A stretch of DNA of 64,000 nt, from NCBI RefSeq assembly GCF_000739815.1, contig NZ_BBJJ01000009.1, forward strand, positions 62,001-126,000. Direction: 5' to 3'. The position numbers and the translations under genes are program-made. Below the pieces are notes generated by a model that saw nothing but the letters and a program-made list of their open reading frames with translations, did no database searches and was not told the origin of the DNA. The DNA comes from Paraburkholderia mimosarum LMG 23256 = NBRC 106338. Lineage in GTDB: Bacteria > Pseudomonadota > Gammaproteobacteria > Burkholderiales > Burkholderiaceae. The stretch's first letter is position 1, and each line of letters starts with the position of its first letter. Positions 29,101 through 36,900 of this stretch are shown here, piece after piece.

Positions 29101-30645
29101 AATGGCTACGTGCAGCTCAAGCGCCACTCGGGCGACATCACGGCCGCGATCGGCCGCGGCTTTGCTTCGCTCGGCATCGGCGAGCTCCAGGCACGCGCGG
29201 CCTTCAGCGGCGGCAACCGGCTCACGTTCACGGCACGCGCGCAGGCGAGCCGCGTTGGGGTCCTCGATATCGACGCCCACACGACGCTCATGCCGCGCGA
29301 CGGCATCCTCACCGTTGCGGACGAGGCCCCGATCGGCGGCACGATCACGGCGAACGTGCCCTCGCTGCGAACGACGGGCGGCCTCTTTGGACCGAGCTAT
29401 CTGCTCGAAGGCCATCTCGCGCTGCAGCTCGCGCTCGCCGGCACCGTAGCGAAGCCTGATCTCACCGGTTCGCTGGTCGGCGACGGCCTGTCGGCCACCA
29501 TGGTCGATCAAGGCGTGGAGCTGAAGGACGGTGTGATCCACATTGCGCTTTCGCACAATCTCGTCGACTTCCAGCAAGTTGAGTTCCACGGGGCGACAAG
29601 CGGCACGCTGCGCGCGACGGGCCGTGTGCGCCTCGACAACGCCGAACCCGATCTCACGGCGAGCATCGTCGCCGACAAGCTCGAGCTCTTTGCCTCCCCC
29701 GACCGCAAGCTATCGCTCTCGGGCAGCGCGAGCATCGCCAACGGCGGGCACCTGGGCGGCATGCAGATCGACGGCAAGTTCACCGTCGATCATGCGCTCT
29801 TCGACATGCCCGAATCGCCCGCGCCCTCGCTCGGCGACGACGTGGTGATCGTGCGCCCCGACGGCAGCACGTCGGGCGGCAGACCGCCCATCGGGGAGAC
29901 CGCCTCGACGAAACCCGCGCCGCGTTTCGCGCCGCGCGCGAACGTCGCCATCGATCTCGGGCGCGACTTCCGCTTCCGCGGGCAGGGCGCGGATCTCGGC
30001 CTCGCGGGCACGATCACGGTGATCAGCGAGCCCGATGTTCCGCTGCGCGCCGACGGCAACGTGCGGGTGACCGAAGGATCCACCTACACGGCATTCGGCA
30101 CCAAGCTCAACATCGAGAATGGCTTCTTCACGTTCAACGGGCCGGTCGGCAATCCGGGCATCAACATTCTCGCCATGCGCCGCAACCAGCAAGTCGAGGC
30201 GGGCGTGCAGGTGACCGGCACGGTGCAGGCGCCCGTGGCGCGGCTGGTATCCGAGCCGAACGTGCCCGATAACGAAAAGCTCTCCTGGCTGCTCTTTGGC
30301 CACGGCACCGACCAGGGCAACAACCTCGGCCAGCAGAGCGCGATGACCACGGCGCTCGCGTTGCTCGGCAGCGCGCAAGGCAAGCGCATCGCGCAGAGCA
30401 TCGGACTCGACGAGTTTTCGATCGGCCGCAGCCAGGTCGGCCTGACGGACCCAGAGGTCGTGATGATCGCGAAGGCCATCAACCAGCGGCTCGTGATTGG
30501 CTACGAGCAGGGCCTGCAGTCGGCCTCGAACGCGGTGAAGGCGACGATCAATCTGACGCGTTACTGGTCGTTGGTGGTGTACGGCGGCACGTTCAACGGC
30601 GCCGATATTCTGTATACGCGGCGCTTCGATCGCCTACGCCGGTAA
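26149..30645 (+). CDS. tamB: Translocation/assembly module protein TamB
   Basis: A 1498-residue AsmA/TamB-type protein. A Gly/Asp-rich cytoplasmic N-terminus is followed by one membrane anchor (about residues 64-86), a long periplasmic beta-rich region and the conserved DUF490 C-terminus, which ends in GLQSASNAVKATINLTRYW. TamB spans the periplasm as a lipid- or protein-conducting groove and docks to TamA. Two low-complexity Ala/Pro/Thr-rich stretches interrupt it at about residues 345-410 and 585-674; the second carries tandem ALNP repeats. It is longer than E. coli TamB (1259 residues), mainly through these insertions. Confidence 0.92.
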   Translation: MSARRFAALPWRSAAFAVPPGEASGRPDDAAGHDTGGQRGASGGQDGGNGDAPPPRRGRSLWKALAWAIVVPVLIVGLIAGGIHGLLTTERGTAFAWRAAVRLLDGKLAGRLEGGTLASGVRFSDVSWRGADGTTLKVDRIGGQWALHGFGQGPWRFVVDYLHIGDVEMRIVPSHEPSTSMTLPENLELPLGLEIRDLRVDKLTLHEGTSTSEYSRLQFHGRSDGRHHEAAIERLDTPFGAVSAEAKLDGVRPFALTGDVGYSGKVNGEDVQVSANLAGSLEALTAEIVASGMKLTGRAHVEAAPFASVPLQRATLAFDHVNPQAFAPGAPFADLALRAQLQPVPGGAAGVPAALAAASGVAAASQGAPASVPAGASAPKAGTKPGATASGTAAGSAATAASASAAGARRDVAGLTVAGTVSIVNAKPGAIDEKLLPLIDAQADVVLDAKTQRIPKLAVRLMKNATITGGGTISGRDGRFDLKVAGLDLNAIQSSVRATQFAGPVGVRLNGDVQSVTLDLADPRAALRVQGKVTQDPARLSFSDVRLTSGAGRIDLSGALKHDASSTYQLKAVLTDFDPLSLTSQTPARPTPRTTSASARPTHAPAPAHAADALNPKRNLALNPALNPALNPAQSGEQAAEQKRVDIAKQTEQGGAARPAARPSPAPVRATRRIEARVNGTLNASGTLAPAFTTKAEFKLGPSVYDDLPLTGQGVIQLAGSRILPSRANLSVAGNIVDLEGSFGAPGDRLRFRVDAPQLDRLGFGIAGQLAANGDLTGSFAHPDVSFDYRADHVVFGDNRVGHAEGKALARDGANGALAFSTDASDVAVAGVDIATLNARLDGTRAKHTLTANAKGKVQGQPIDLAVAANGGLQETREGRRWNGTLTQLENRGSPGVKLQAPMTVSAGAGKVTLGATRIVAEGASLELKSFDLDHGSIRSAGTLRNVSLARIMQLRQQYTGETSTLRTDLVFDGDWDFSVGQSANGYVQLKRHSGDITAAIGRGFASLGIGELQARAAFSGGNRLTFTARAQASRVGVLDIDAHTTLMPRDGILTVADEAPIGGTITANVPSLRTTGGLFGPSYLLEGHLALQLALAGTVAKPDLTGSLVGDGLSATMVDQGVELKDGVIHIALSHNLVDFQQVEFHGATSGTLRATGRVRLDNAEPDLTASIVADKLELFASPDRKLSLSGSASIANGGHLGGMQIDGKFTVDHALFDMPESPAPSLGDDVVIVRPDGSTSGGRPPIGETASTKPAPRFAPRANVAIDLGRDFRFRGQGADLGLAGTITVISEPDVPLRADGNVRVTEGSTYTAFGTKLNIENGFFTFNGPVGNPGINILAMRRNQQVEAGVQVTGTVQAPVARLVSEPNVPDNEKLSWLLFGHGTDQGNNLGQQSAMTTALALLGSAQGKRIAQSIGLDEFSIGRSQVGLTDPEVVMIAKAINQRLVIGYEQGLQSASNAVKATINLTRYWSLVVYGGTFNGADILYTRRFDRLRR
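27985..28044 (+). repeat. Coding 12-bp tandem repeat within tamB
   Basis: Five consecutive 12-bp units (27985, 27997, 28009, 28021, 28033) with consensus GCGCTCAAYCCS. The second unit is degenerate. Three successive units encode ALNP. It lies inside the second low-complexity insertion of TamB and keeps frame whatever the copy number. Confidence 0.85.
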
Positions 30646-30674
30646 CAACGCGAAAACGATTTTGTGAAAACGAG

Positions 30675-30707
30675 CGGCCCGGTCGTCGAATGTCGATGAC
30701 CGGGCCG
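30675..30707 (+). terminator. Hairpin after tamB
   Basis: A 15-bp near-perfect stem (30675-30689 with 30693-30707, one G-T pair) begins 29 bases past the tamB stop. There is no T-run after it, so it may act as a 3' mRNA-stabilising or Rho-assisted terminator rather than a classical intrinsic one. Confidence 0.55.
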
Positions 30708-31185
30708 TCGTCGCTATGCGCCGGCATTTTCTTAATACATCTCTACGGCATTAGGAAATCCCTGCGACCCGGATAAATTAAATGTGAATGATCTTATTGT
30801 TGTGCACACGCGGCTTTTCCCGGCGCACGGCAGTCGCATTAAGGAATTCTCGGGCTCGGATGGGTCAGATTAAGGAATAGCGCAAATTCTGACTCGTCTG
30901 ATAGGACGAATTTAAATGCGGAAATAAGATCGGGTTGATTTCGGATTATTCCTATGGAGGATGGATCGCCCAAATTTAGCATGTCGGGTGCCATGAGATG
31001 ACCGCAAGATTCGGTGCACGCCTGATACGGCTCACGGGTGCGATTCCGCAGCTTGCGCTTGCACCCCAATAAAACAGGAAATTCCTGTTCCTTGGCCCCG
31101 ATCCAAAAAATAGGAAATATCCGATATCTATAGAGGAAGCTTGCAGGGATATTACAAACCCTCTTCAACCCGAAAGGAACTAAAA
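30708..31185. other. AT-rich leader region of the fimbrial operon
   Basis: About 480 bases, markedly richer in A and T than anything else in the window. It holds three AGGAAAT motifs (30753, 31076, 31112), two TAAGGAAT motifs (about 30839 and 30870) and a palindrome at 31073-31089. A 109-codon minus-strand frame (30839-31168) has no family features and is not accepted as a gene. The region must carry the pilin promoter; I cannot assign -35/-10 boxes with confidence. Confidence 0.6.
31073..31089. promoter_or_regulatory. Inverted repeat upstream of the pilin gene
   Basis: AACAGGA-AAT-TCCTGTT, perfect 7-base arms around 3 bases, 97 bases upstream of the pilin start. It contains one of the repeated AGGAAAT motifs and is a candidate operator for fimbrial control. 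Confidence 0.45.
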
Positions 31186-31737
31186 ATGTTGTTCAACAAG
31201 AAAATTGCCGCGATCGCTTTCGTTGCGGCCACCACCGCTCCGGCCATGGCATTCGCCGCCAGCGCAAACACCATCAACTTCCAGGGCGAAGTGACGACGC
31301 AGACCTGCGCGGTGACGATCAACGGCAACACAGCTAACCCGACGGTTCTGCTGCCCACCGTCTCGACCGCCGCTCTGGCTGCTACGGGGAGCACCGCCGG
31401 CATGACCACCTTCACGGTCGGCGTCACCGGCTGCACGGCGCAAGCCAGCGCGACGCCGATCAAGACGGTGTTCGTCGGCAACCAGGTCGACGGCGACGGC
31501 AACCTCGGCAACACCGGCACCGCCTCGAACGTCGCGCTGCAGCTGCTCGATCCCACGGCTACGTCCACGCCGTTCAACCTGTCCGGCGCCACGGGCTATG
31601 CCGCAGCGGGTTTGAATCTCGCTGCTGGCGCAACCGCGGCAACGCACGACTTCGCCGTTCGCTACTACAGCGCGACGGGCAATGCCACTGCCGGTTCGGT
31701 GCTCGGCAGCGTGCAGTACGCAGTCAGCTACCAGTAA
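31186..31737 (+). CDS. Major fimbrial subunit (type 1 fimbria-like pilin)
   Basis: A 183-residue chaperone-usher pilin. The signal peptide ends at about residue 24 (MAFA). The mature N-terminal extension ASANTINFQGEVTTQTC carries the donor-strand pattern. C41 and C83 form the usual pilin disulfide, and the protein ends in VQYAVSYQ with a penultimate-region tyrosine beta zipper. It would polymerise on the cell surface through donor-strand exchange. The start is set by AAGGA at good spacing; an in-frame TTG at 31141 is not used. A strong hairpin lies between it and the chaperone gene. Confidence 0.9.
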   Translation: MLFNKKIAAIAFVAATTAPAMAFAASANTINFQGEVTTQTCAVTINGNTANPTVLLPTVSTAALAATGSTAGMTTFTVGVTGCTAQASATPIKTVFVGNQVDGDGNLGNTGTASNVALQLLDPTATSTPFNLSGATGYAAAGLNLAAGATAATHDFAVRYYSATGNATAGSVLGSVQYAVSYQ

Positions 31738-31778
31738 GGCCTGAGCGCCTGCCTCAGCTTCAGGGCCAGCGCTTCAAA

Positions 31779-31804
31779 CCGGGCCTGGATACCTCCAGGC
31801 CCGG
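31779..31804 (+). terminator. Pilin-chaperone intergenic hairpin
   Basis: CCGGGCCTGGA-TACC-TCCAGGCCCGG, a perfect 11-bp stem with a tetraloop, 41 bases past the pilin stop and 35 bases before the chaperone start. No T-run follows, so it is more likely a partial terminator or mRNA-stabilising element that lets the pilin be made in excess. Confidence 0.7.
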
Positions 31805-31839
31805 ATATTCAATCGTTCATACCAGGAAGGCAGATCGGC

Positions 31840-32601
31840 ATGACAGGGCTCAACGCGAAATTGTTCAAGGTGGTAGCACCGCTGGTGCTGGCGGCGCAAC
31901 TGGGAAGCGCGTCGGCCAGCGTCGTCATGTCCACGACCCGGGTGATCTACCCCTCCGACGCGCGTGAGCAGACCGTTCAGCTCACCAATCAGGATGAATC
32001 GCCGAGCGTCATGCAGCTCTGGGTCGACTCCGGGAATCCCGACTCCGTGCCCCAGACCGCCGATGCCCCCTTTATCGTCACGCCCCCCGTTTTCAGGATC
32101 AATCCGAAAGCCGGGCAGACCGTTCGCATCGTATTCACCGGCAAGGATCTGCCGCAGGATCGCGAATCCGTGTTCTATCTGAACACCCTCCAGATCCCGT
32201 CGCTCAACAGCGCTTACGCCGGGCAGAACCAGATGATGGTCATGTTGCGTAACCGGCTGAAGATCTTTTATCGCCCCACCGGTATCGAGGGCAGCGCGCA
32301 GAAGGCGCCCGAACAGCTGAGCTTCCGCCTCGAGAGCGAAGCCGGCAAGTGGCGTGTCAGTGCGAACAACGCATCGGGCTACTACGTCTCCCTCATCGAG
32401 GGCCAGCTCGTGAGCGGTTCGCATGTCACGAATTTCACCCCGTCCATGGTCGGGCCGCATTCCGCGCAAAGCTGGAAGCTCGAATCCGCGCGCATCGACG
32501 ACAGCACCGCCGTGCGCGTGAAGGTGAAATACATCGACGACTACGGCGCAATCCGCGACGCCGAGTATCCCGCCACCTCTACGACGACGGGAAAAAACTA
32601 A
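31840..32601 (+). CDS. Periplasmic fimbrial chaperone (PapD family)
   Basis: A 253-residue PapD-like chaperone. The signal peptide ends at about residue 26 (SASA). Mature SVVMSTTRVIYPSDAREQTVQLTNQ starts the first Ig-like domain, with R in TRVIYP and K in MLRNRLKIFYRP matching the two residues that anchor the pilin C-terminus. NTLQIPSLN precedes it in the F1-G1 loop region. The second domain ends near residue 245. It should cap pilins and deliver them to the usher, whose gene starts 2 bases after its stop codon. Confidence 0.93.
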   Translation: MTGLNAKLFKVVAPLVLAAQLGSASASVVMSTTRVIYPSDAREQTVQLTNQDESPSVMQLWVDSGNPDSVPQTADAPFIVTPPVFRINPKAGQTVRIVFTGKDLPQDRESVFYLNTLQIPSLNSAYAGQNQMMVMLRNRLKIFYRPTGIEGSAQKAPEQLSFRLESEAGKWRVSANNASGYYVSLIEGQLVSGSHVTNFTPSMVGPHSAQSWKLESARIDDSTAVRVKVKYIDDYGAIRDAEYPATSTTTGKN

Positions 32602-32602
32602 G

Positions 32603-35356
32603 ATGACGTGTTCAGCACATGCCGCGGCACGCCATACGCGCCGCGCGGGAAAACTCGCCCCGAGAAAAGACGCGCATCCGGCCTGCCGGCTATCGCTGAG
32701 CATCCTCGCGCTTGGCTTCGCGGTGCCGGCCATGCCGGTGCTCGCCGCGCCGGTCGACGCCAGCGAAAAAGAGTCCGGCGCAGCCATGCCGACCACGCTG
32801 GCCTATAACTTCGACAGCAAGCTGCTGCTCGGCTCGTCGCTGGGCGTGGCCGACATCGAACGCTATAACAAGGCGAGCGTCGTCGACCCGGGCCGTTATC
32901 AGGCGGACGTCTACCTGAACAGCAACTTCATCTCGCGCAAGGCCGTCGAGTTTCGCGCGGACCAGGAGGGGGAGGTCTATCCCTGCCTGAGCGATTCGTT
33001 CCTGCGCGAAAGCGGCGTGCTGGTTTCCGGCGTCAAGTCCGGCGACGCCTCGGTCGATGCGGCACCAGCCGAAACACCGATGCCCGACAGCGAGGGCGGC
33101 ATGGCCGGCGGCACCGACACGCCCGGAGCGTGTCTGCCTATGGGCAAGCGCGTCGAAGGCGCGTCCACGACCTTCGATCTGTCGCGCCTGCGTCTCGACA
33201 TCAGCGTTCCCCAGGCGATGATGAAGAGCACGCCGCGCGGATCCGTCGACATCAAAAGCCTCGACGCCGGCCAGACCATGGCCTACGTCAATTACGACAC
33301 CAACTACTACACGTCGTCGGCGTTCGGCTTCAAGACGAACTCCTTCTACGCCGGCCTGAACGCCGGGGTGAACATCGGCCTTTGGCGTCTGCACCAGCAG
33401 TCCGCCTACAGCTTCACCGACGGAGGCAATACCCGCTATTCGCGCTGGAACAACATCCGTGCCTACGCCGAGCGGCCCCTGCCGGAAATCGGCAGCCAAC
33501 TCGTCGTCGGACAGAATTTCACCAGCGGCAACCTGCTGAGTTCCGTCGGCTATACCGGCGTTCACATCGAAACCGACGAGCGCTCGCTGCCCGATTCGAT
33601 GCAGGGCTATGCACCGGTCGTCACCGGTATCGCGAATACCAATGCGCGCGTGGTCGTCAGCCAGAACGGCAATACGATCTATCAAACCACGGTCGCACCC
33701 GGCCCATTCAGGATCACGGATCTCAGCCCGACCAGCTTCCAGGGCGACTTGACCGTTCAGGTGTTCGAAGCGAACGGGCAGGTGTCCAGCTTCGTCGTGC
33801 CGTTCTCGGCCGTGCCGAACTCGCGGCGCGCAGGGTCGTCGCACTATAGCGCCACGCTCGGCAAGGTGCGCCAGGTCCAGGGCGCGAACGCCGCGTTCGC
33901 CGACCTGACTTATGAACGCGGCCTGACAAACCACGTCACGCTCAACAGCGCCACCCGCCTGTCCAGCGACTACCAGTCGCTGCTCGCGGGCGCGGTGTTC
34001 GCCACGCCTGTCGGCGCGTTCGGCTTGAACGCCTCGTGGTCCAACGCGCTCGACCAGACCGGTCACCACACGAACGGCTGGCTCAGTTCCATTACCTATA
34101 GCCACACGATCGCGGCCACCCAGACCACGTTTGCGCTTGCCGGCTACCGCTATTCGACGAGCGGCTATCGCGATTTCGTCGATGCGCTCGGCGCGCGCGC
34201 GGCCTACAAAAGCGGCCAGAACTGGTCGTCGAGCACATACCAGCAGCGCAACCAGTTCACGGTCAACGTGAACCAGAACCTTGACAGCTACGGCTCGCTG
34301 TCACTGTCGCTCGGCGTCAGCAACTACTACGGAGCCAAGTCCCGCGATACGCAGTTCCAGATCAGCTACAACAATCATTTCAAGTCGCTGAGTTACAACC
34401 TGTCGTTCGTGCGGCAGCACACGGGGCCGCTCTACACGACGAGTGGTCCAGGCTTCGTCACGGGCAATACGCAAACGGGCAGGCAGTATCCGACTTCGAA
34501 CACGTTCATGGCGACCGTGTCGATTCCGTTCGGCTCGGGGCCACGCTCCGCCTCGGTGTCGGGCGGCGTCACGCTCGATTCGCACTCGAGCAGTACCTAT
34601 CAGGCCTCGGTCTCCGGCATCGCCGATGAGGCCCAGACGATCAGCTACGGCCTCACGGGCACGGCCCAGACCGGCGACGGTCAGCGCAGCATCAGCGGCA
34701 ACATCCAGAAGAACCTCTCGATGATCACCATGGGGGCGAGCTACTCGCAGGGCAACGGCTTCTGGCAGGCCGGCGCCACGGCGCGCGGCGCGGCAGTCGC
34801 GCACAGCGGCGGCGTGACGTTCGGCCCCTATCTCTCCGACACCTTTGGCCTCGTCGAGGCCAAGGGAGCCGAAGGCGCGACGGTACGCAACGGCCAGGGC
34901 GCACAGGTGGACCGCTGGGGCTATGCGATCGTGCCGTCGCTCACACCTTATCGGTACAACGACGTGGCGCTCGACACCAAGGGCATCAGCACGCGCGCGG
35001 AACTGACGGGCAACCAGTTGCGAGTCGCGCCGTACCCTGGCTCTTCCGTGTTGCTGCGCTTCTCGACCCTCACCGGCCATGCGGTGCTGATCCGCTCCAC
35101 GCTGCCAGACGGCAAGCCGTTGCCGCTCGGCGCCGACGTCCTGACCAGCGATGGCACTGCCATCGGGATGGTCGGCCAGGGCGGGCAGGTGTATGCGCGC
35201 GTGCCGTCGGAGCAGGGCGTCGTCACCGTGAAATGGGGCGAGGGCCGGGAAAACCAGTGTGCGATTCCTTACGACCTGAGCGGGCAGGATGCCAAGGCAC
35301 CCCTGGTGAACATGAAGGCCGAGTGTTCGCCCATCGTGGTCTCGGCGAAGCGGTGA
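32603..35356 (+). CDS. Outer-membrane fimbrial usher (FimD/PapC family)
   Basis: A 917-residue usher. A long basic leader (about 1-48) with a hydrophobic core precedes mature YNFDSKLLLGSS, ADIERYN and PGRYQADVYLN, typical of the N-terminal chaperone-binding domain. The 24-strand barrel region includes RRAGSSHYSATLGKVRQVQG and the plug region LPDSMQGYAPVVTGIANTNA; the C-terminal domains end in a cysteine pair (NQC and AEC). It secretes and assembles the fimbria. A/T-rich spacing after the chaperone with GGGAAAAA acts as ribosome binding site. All motifs are intact. Confidence 0.95.
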   Translation: MTCSAHAAARHTRRAGKLAPRKDAHPACRLSLSILALGFAVPAMPVLAAPVDASEKESGAAMPTTLAYNFDSKLLLGSSLGVADIERYNKASVVDPGRYQADVYLNSNFISRKAVEFRADQEGEVYPCLSDSFLRESGVLVSGVKSGDASVDAAPAETPMPDSEGGMAGGTDTPGACLPMGKRVEGASTTFDLSRLRLDISVPQAMMKSTPRGSVDIKSLDAGQTMAYVNYDTNYYTSSAFGFKTNSFYAGLNAGVNIGLWRLHQQSAYSFTDGGNTRYSRWNNIRAYAERPLPEIGSQLVVGQNFTSGNLLSSVGYTGVHIETDERSLPDSMQGYAPVVTGIANTNARVVVSQNGNTIYQTTVAPGPFRITDLSPTSFQGDLTVQVFEANGQVSSFVVPFSAVPNSRRAGSSHYSATLGKVRQVQGANAAFADLTYERGLTNHVTLNSATRLSSDYQSLLAGAVFATPVGAFGLNASWSNALDQTGHHTNGWLSSITYSHTIAATQTTFALAGYRYSTSGYRDFVDALGARAAYKSGQNWSSSTYQQRNQFTVNVNQNLDSYGSLSLSLGVSNYYGAKSRDTQFQISYNNHFKSLSYNLSFVRQHTGPLYTTSGPGFVTGNTQTGRQYPTSNTFMATVSIPFGSGPRSASVSGGVTLDSHSSSTYQASVSGIADEAQTISYGLTGTAQTGDGQRSISGNIQKNLSMITMGASYSQGNGFWQAGATARGAAVAHSGGVTFGPYLSDTFGLVEAKGAEGATVRNGQGAQVDRWGYAIVPSLTPYRYNDVALDTKGISTRAELTGNQLRVAPYPGSSVLLRFSTLTGHAVLIRSTLPDGKPLPLGADVLTSDGTAIGMVGQGGQVYARVPSEQGVVTVKWGEGRENQCAIPYDLSGQDAKAPLVNMKAECSPIVVSAKR

Positions 35357-35469
35357 GCGAAGCCCAGCATGGCCGGGCGAAGCCGGACGCACCGTCCGGC
35401 AGCCGGTCCCACCGGACCGTCATCAACAGCGAATGCGACAGAACAGACACGCAATCAGGAATGCCAACC

Positions 35470-36900
35470 ATGTCCCGCAGATTCATTAATTCTCTTGCAC
35501 GCAGGCTCAAAACGCGCCGAACCGCCTGGTTGTCACTGCTCGCCTGCGGTCTCGGTGTGGGCCTGTCCACGTCGTCATGGGCTGTGTCCACGGCAACGGG
35601 TTGCTACAAGATCACGGGGCTCACCACGAACGTGAATAGCGCGTACTACACCGATCCTGGCACGATCACGACCAACTGGCTCGGCTCGGCCGACACGGCG
35701 GGGCGAGGCGCCTACCCGATGACCGTCACGGTCAACACCCCGCCTTTCGTGCCCGACGGCACGCTGCTTGGCAGCGGCGTTTCTTCCGTCTACAACATGG
35801 GATACAACGGTGTCGGCAGCTACAGTCCCGAACAGGTGCTGTGGCGCTGCTCGCCCGAGGCCGCCACGGCCAATGGCCTGTACGAGTTCTTCTCGACCAA
35901 CGGCGACAACGACTATGCCGGGAAACGGGACGCGAGCGGAGACTCAGGCATTCCCGGCACCTACTACACCTATTACAAAGGACTCATCTCGCGCATCACC
36001 AACATCACGACCGGACAATACGTCTCCCGCTATTGGGCTGCGCGCCAACTGACAAACCTTGACAAGGACAGCCAGGGTTGGCTGCTCGTGAAAGCGAAGA
36101 ACTTCAGCCAGTACAAGCTCGAATTCTTCCAGTGCAGCACCTGCACCAGGTACTATGCCAACACCAGCGCCAACCCCGGCTACTGGGCCTACACGCAGCC
36201 GGTAGGCTACGTGGCGTTCGTGGCGCCCAATTTTGGCGGCAACGTAAAGCCCGGTGCCGACCACAACGTTGCGTACGACGGGTTTTACGACAGATGGCCG
36301 GGCGCAATCAACCCCTATAACACGGTCTACATCAGGAGAACGGCAACCTGCGCCGTGACCAATGCGACTCCGGTCGTCGTTTTCCCGGTGATCACGGTTG
36401 ACGAGCTGAACAAGGGCACCACGCGCCAGTTGCCCGTCACGATCCAGATGCAATGCCAGTCCACGACGCCGTCGGGCATGAACGCCTTCGCGAGCGGCAC
36501 CGGAGCCGACCAGACTGCGCTCGGCATCCTCGCGCCGGCAGCCAACGCCCAGGCCGCGGTGTCGGCAGGACTCACGACCGCGGGCACGGGCGTGACTTAT
36601 CTGCTTTCGGACAACTATGGAACCGATCCGACGGTCGCTACCGGTGTCGGCGTCGCGCTGACGCGGCCCGGCGGCGGTGCGCTGAACTTTCTGACGAACC
36701 AGTATGTGACGATGGGCGGCGCGAAAGACGGCTGGGATCCGGTGCTCAATGACGCGACCTCGACCGGATCACCGGGCGCAGGGGTGACGTCCTACCAGCG
36801 CCAGATCAATGCGACGTTCAAGGCATTTGCGCCGGGCGCAGTGCCTGTCACGCCTGGCAGATACAACGCAACAGCCCAGGTCATCGTCCGTGTCCAGTAA
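35470..36900 (+). CDS. Two-domain fimbrial tip adhesin
   Basis: A 476-residue secreted protein. A long signal peptide (about 1-38, ending SSWA) precedes an aromatic- and Gly/Thr/Asn-rich domain (about 39-290) with cysteines in GCYK, WRCSPE and FQCSTC. A pilin-type domain begins near C294 (TATCAVTNATPVVVF) and ends in YNATAQVIVRVQ. That order is the FimH/MrkD tip-adhesin layout, but the receptor domain is longer than in FimH and I do not recognise its ligand. ATG at 35470 was preferred to ATG at 35461 because AGGA at 35456-35459 is correctly spaced only for the former. Confidence 0.83.
   Translation: MSRRFINSLARRLKTRRTAWLSLLACGLGVGLSTSSWAVSTATGCYKITGLTTNVNSAYYTDPGTITTNWLGSADTAGRGAYPMTVTVNTPPFVPDGTLLGSGVSSVYNMGYNGVGSYSPEQVLWRCSPEAATANGLYEFFSTNGDNDYAGKRDASGDSGIPGTYYTYYKGLISRITNITTGQYVSRYWAARQLTNLDKDSQGWLLVKAKNFSQYKLEFFQCSTCTRYYANTSANPGYWAYTQPVGYVAFVAPNFGGNVKPGADHNVAYDGFYDRWPGAINPYNTVYIRRTATCAVTNATPVVVFPVITVDELNKGTTRQLPVTIQMQCQSTTPSGMNAFASGTGADQTALGILAPAANAQAAVSAGLTTAGTGVTYLLSDNYGTDPTVATGVGVALTRPGGGALNFLTNQYVTMGGAKDGWDPVLNDATSTGSPGAGVTSYQRQINATFKAFAPGAVPVTPGRYNATAQVIVRVQ

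Noticed and set aside
27259..29589. 776-codon frame antisense to tamB
   Set aside because: Arg/Glu/Ala-rich shadow frame with no motifs; the TamB frame is conserved.
30839..31168. 109-codon minus-strand frame in the fimbrial leader
   Set aside because: No ribosome binding site, domain or codon bias; it lies in AT-rich regulatory DNA.
35461..35469. Upstream ATG of the adhesin gene as start
   Set aside because: AGGA ends one base before it; the spacing fits only the ATG at 35470.
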